Origin: an uncultured Eubacteriales bacterium
GTDB taxonomy: Bacteria; Bacillota; Clostridia; Oscillospirales; Oscillospiraceae
Length of the DNA: 25,296 nt
Reading direction: 5' to 3'
Assembly (NCBI GenBank): GCA_900549405.1
Contig: URNZ01000023.1
Location: 1-25,296, forward strand
Of the stretch, positions 23,320-25,296 are shown one piece after another (within the stretch, counting starts at the first letter, position 1; each line of letters begins with the position of its first letter). The position numbers were made by a program, and so were the translations under genes. The notes under the pieces were generated by a model. That model was not told where the DNA came from. It made no database searches and worked only from the letters and a program-made list of their open reading frames with translations.

Positions 23320-23592
23320 ATGAAAATCAGACCATCCTCTGCTCTGCGGAATGAGTACACGCAGATATCCGAGCTGGCAAAGGCATCCGGTGAACCGATC
23401 TTCATTACAAACAAGGGCGAAGATGATGGTGTTTTTATGAGCATGGCAGCATATGAGGAGCGGGAAAAAATGTTCCGACACCGCGACAAAATTTATGCTG
23501 CGGAACTCAGCAGACTGAGTGGAGAGCCTGTCTGCACGCCGGAGGAGCTTGATGTGAGGATGGAGGAGCTGTTCCGTGCCTACGAAAAGTAA
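23320..23592 (+). CDS. Antitoxin, Phd/YefM family
   Basis: 90 residues. KIRPSSALRNEYTQISELAKASGEPIFITNKGEDDGVFMSMAAYEE is the Phd/YefM DNA-binding fold, with the typical PIFITNKG strand; the acidic C-terminal part (EELDVRMEELFRAYEK) should wrap the toxin. AAGGAGG lies seven bases before the ATG. It overlaps the toxin gene by 17 bases, the usual antitoxin-first arrangement. It probably also represses the operon through the inverted repeat at its promoter. Confidence 0.92.
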   Translation: MKIRPSSALRNEYTQISELAKASGEPIFITNKGEDDGVFMSMAAYEEREKMFRHRDKIYAAELSRLSGEPVCTPEELDVRMEELFRAYEK

Positions 23593-23890
23593 ACTGGTCT
23601 ATCTTCCTCCTGCTCAACATGACTTCGAGGAGATTGTGAAGTATCATATTACAGAGGCAGGAACTCCCTACGCACGAAAAATCTACAGCACGATGAAAAC
23701 GACCATGAACCGTCTGCGGGATTTTCCATTGATGGGGCAAACCCACCCAGATCCGATCCTTGCAGCAAGCGGCTACCGTAAACTTGTGCTGACGAAGACT
23801 TATGTTGCCATCTATAAATTGATTGGTGACACCGTCTACATTTATGCGATCGTCAATGGTGTAACAGATTATCCGCGGCTTCTGAAGTAA
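23576..23890 (+). CDS. Toxin, RelE/ParE superfamily
   Basis: 104 residues, starting at GTG 23576 inside the antitoxin gene. YLPPAQHDFEEIVKYHITEAGTPYARKIYSTM and LRDFPLMGQTHPDP fit the ParE/RelE helix pair. YRKLVLTKTYVAIYKLIGDTVYIYAIVNG is the characteristic C-terminal strand block. Whether it cuts ribosome-bound mRNA (RelE) or poisons gyrase (ParE) cannot be decided from the sequence; the helical spacing looks somewhat more ParE-like. Probably active, since no truncation is visible and its antitoxin is intact. Confidence 0.92.
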   Translation: MPTKSKLVYLPPAQHDFEEIVKYHITEAGTPYARKIYSTMKTTMNRLRDFPLMGQTHPDPILAASGYRKLVLTKTYVAIYKLIGDTVYIYAIVNGVTDYPRLLK

Positions 23891-23954
23891 GCGCTGCCAT
23901 CAGACGTGACATAAAATGATCTGTGCAAGGGGCGCGTTGCAAAAAGTACGCTGA

Positions 23955-24000
23955 ATAAAAAAGACGAGCAGGCTGCCCCGAAAGAGGTCGCCTGCTCATC
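23955..24000 (-). terminator. Terminator of the hprK-glucokinase operon
   Basis: GACGAGCAGGC (23963-23973) and GCCTGCTCATC (23990-24000) pair with one G-T wobble; TTTTTTATT follows on the minus strand. It lies 17 bases after the glucokinase stop. Between it and the toxin gene (23891-23954) nothing is recognisable. Confidence 0.85.
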
Positions 24001-24016
24001 TTATAGATATCGTTTT

Positions 24017-24967
24017 TTACAGGGAGTCGCACAGCATGGCTGCGCCCACCACTCCGGCGTCGTTGCCCAGGGAGGCGCGGACCAGGCGGGTGGGCATGGT
24101 CTTGTCGAAGGAGCCCTGGCGGACAAGCTCCCGCACGGGGTCCAGCAGCAGGTCGTCATCGGCATTGCTCACGCCGCCGCCCATGCAGATGACCTCCGGC
24201 TGGAGGATGTTCACCAGGTTGATAAGGCCAATGGCCACGCCGGAGCGATAGGAGTACAGCACCCGGCGGGCGGCCTCGTCCCCCTGGCGGGCGGCCTGGA
24301 AGGGGGTGCGGCCCTGGACCTTGCTCTTGTCCCCCTCGCACAGCTGCCACAGCAGGCTGTCCCGGCTGCGCTCCATCTCCCGCAGGGTCATCTGGATCAG
24401 GGCGGTGGCCGAACCATACTGCTCCCAGCAGCCCCGGCTGCCGCAGCCGCACAGGTGACCGTTGGGGTGGATGATCATGTGGCCCACCTCCATGCCGCTG
24501 CCGCCGATGCCGGTGAACAGCTTGCCGTCCACCACCATGCCAGCGCCGATGCCCGTGCCCAGGGTCACCGTCACCGCGGGGCTGCACCCCTTGGCCGCCC
24601 CGCTGCGGTATTCCCCAATGGCGGCGCAGTCGGCGTCGTTGCCCAGAAACACGGGCATATCCCACTGCTGCTGGAACAGCTGCCGCACGGGGGTGTTCTG
24701 AAAGGGCATGTTAGGGGTGCGCACCACCACGCCCGTCTTGTTGTTCACCTGGCCGGGCAGGCCGATGCCCACCGCCTTGACCTCTTTTTTCGTCACGCCG
24801 CCGGACTGGCACACCTGCTTGGCCAGGCGGACGATCTCGCCGCACAGCTGCTCCGGCGTCTGGCTGTGGTCCACCAGGTGGCTGGCCTTGTCCAATATCT
24901 CGCAGTCCTCGTTCATCAGTCCGGCCACCAGGTTGGTCCCGCCTACGTCCACGCCAATGTAATACAT
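24017..24967 (-). CDS. glcK: ROK-family glucokinase
   Basis: Phosphorylates glucose (possibly other aldohexoses) with ATP. 316 residues: N-terminal phosphate-binding GVDVGGTN (5-12), catalytic GNDAD (109-113; Asp111 the general base), VTLGTGIGAGMV (134-145), and the ROK zinc site made by His163 and Cys173, Cys175 and Cys180 in HLCGCGSRGCWEQYGSA. No N-terminal helix-turn-helix, so it is a kinase rather than a ROK repressor. The ATG lies two bases after the hprK stop, and its ribosome site GAGGAGG lies inside hprK, so the two are coupled. Confidence 0.94.
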   Translation of the reverse strand: MYYIGVDVGGTNLVAGLMNEDCEILDKASHLVDHSQTPEQLCGEIVRLAKQVCQSGGVTKKEVKAVGIGLPGQVNNKTGVVVRTPNMPFQNTPVRQLFQQQWDMPVFLGNDADCAAIGEYRSGAAKGCSPAVTVTLGTGIGAGMVVDGKLFTGIGGSGMEVGHMIIHPNGHLCGCGSRGCWEQYGSATALIQMTLREMERSRDSLLWQLCEGDKSKVQGRTPFQAARQGDEAARRVLYSYRSGVAIGLINLVNILQPEVICMGGGVSNADDDLLLDPVRELVRQGSFDKTMPTRLVRASLGNDAGVVGAAMLCDSL

Positions 24968-24969
24968 GC

Positions 24970-25296
24970 TCAGTCCTCCTCGTCGGGTTCTTCGCTCATG
25001 CTGTTCTGCTCAAAGTGCCGGTCCATGCGCTGGGTCAGCTCTAACGCAGCGTTGTGGCCCATCTTCCGGTTGCGGTTGTTCATGGCGGCCACCTCCACGA
25101 TGCTGGCCAGGTTCCGGCCGGGCTTCACCGGGATGGTGATGGAGGGCAGCTTCACCCCCAGCACCTCCGTCTGCATCTGGTCCAGGCCCAGACGGTCATA
25201 CACGGTGTTGTCGTTCCAGGGCTCCAGATTGATGACCATGTCGATCTGCTGCTTCAGCTTGATGGCCCCCATGCCGAACAGGCGGCGCACGTCGAT
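24970..25296 (-). CDS. hprK: HPr kinase/phosphorylase, C-terminal part (5' end beyond the window)
   Basis: Bifunctional enzyme that phosphorylates or dephosphorylates Ser46 of HPr and so sets CcpA-dependent carbon catabolite repression. The 108 visible residues begin IDVRRLFGMGAIKLKQQIDM and include VINLEPW, YDRLGLDQ, and the conserved ITIPVKPGRNLASIVEVAAMNNR block. The N-terminal domain and P-loop lie outside the window. An acidic tail (SEEPDEED) ends the protein. Followed directly by glucokinase in the same operon. Confidence 0.95.
   Translation of the reverse strand: MDVRRLFGMGAIKLKQQIDMVINLEPWNDNTVYDRLGLDQMQTEVLGVKLPSITIPVKPGRNLASIVEVAAMNNRNRKMGHNAALELTQRMDRHFEQNSMSEEPDEED

Noticed and set aside
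22001..23930. Complete integrative element with integrase at the tRNA-Ser gene
   Set aside because: No integrase, recombinase or transposase is encoded in the window; only the repeat structure and cargo are seen.

Overview
The window looks like a chromosomal segment of a high-G+C, Gram-positive, spore-forming gut Clostridia, most likely of the Oscillospirales (Flavonifractor/Lawsonibacter-like). This placement is an inference. It rests on HPr kinase, a class III fructose-bisphosphatase, pyruvate phosphate dikinase, two CIRCE elements, strong AGGAGG ribosome sites, a YtrA-type ABC operon, and a SpoIID-like and a collagen-like protein. Most genes lie on the minus strand.

Layout. (1) 1-1990: 5' part of ppdK, cut by the window edge, with a good promoter and a leader hairpin. 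(2) 2314-4714: a GntR/YtrA regulator - ABC ATPase - ABC permease - corrinoid adenosyltransferase operon, read right to left from a promoter that carries a perfect 19-bp palindrome. (3) 4941-6932: class III fbp with a TTG start and a strong terminator. (4) 7081-9134: a MocR/PdxR-type regulator divergent from an ECF transporter S component, probably for vitamin B6, with a direct repeat TGGTCCT between them. The regulator has Arg where the family normally has the PLP-binding Lys. (5) 9189-13656: a small unknown gene, a collagen-like Gly-X-Y protein followed by a GT2 glycosyltransferase, and a convergent three-gene operon with SpoIID-like and peptidoglycan-binding domains. Sigma-K-like boxes precede both transcription units, suggesting spore envelope genes. 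(6) 13813-18093: a MarR regulator and a heterodimeric ABC exporter with one consensus and one degenerate ATPase site. (7) 18373-21508: clpB and a small heat-shock protein, each with a CIRCE element one base from consensus. (8) 21781-22004: two tRNA-Ser genes with a promoter and a terminator. (9) 22005-23890: a lower-G+C insertion carrying a RhuM-family gene and a Phd/RelE-type toxin-antitoxin pair. It is flanked by a duplicated copy of the tRNA terminator plus a broken copy of the rhuM 5' end. (10) 24017-25296: ROK glucokinase directly behind the 3' end of hprK.

Functionally, ppdK, fbp, glucokinase and HPr kinase form the glycolysis/gluconeogenesis and carbon-catabolite theme at the edges. 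The centre holds transport and stress genes. The accessory parts are the collagen/glycosyltransferase/peptidoglycan-binding block and the tRNA-adjacent rhuM/toxin-antitoxin island. I did not find a clear new multi-gene defence system. The best leads are the lysine-less MocR regulator, the tRNA-side duplication around rhuM, and the candidate spore-surface cluster.
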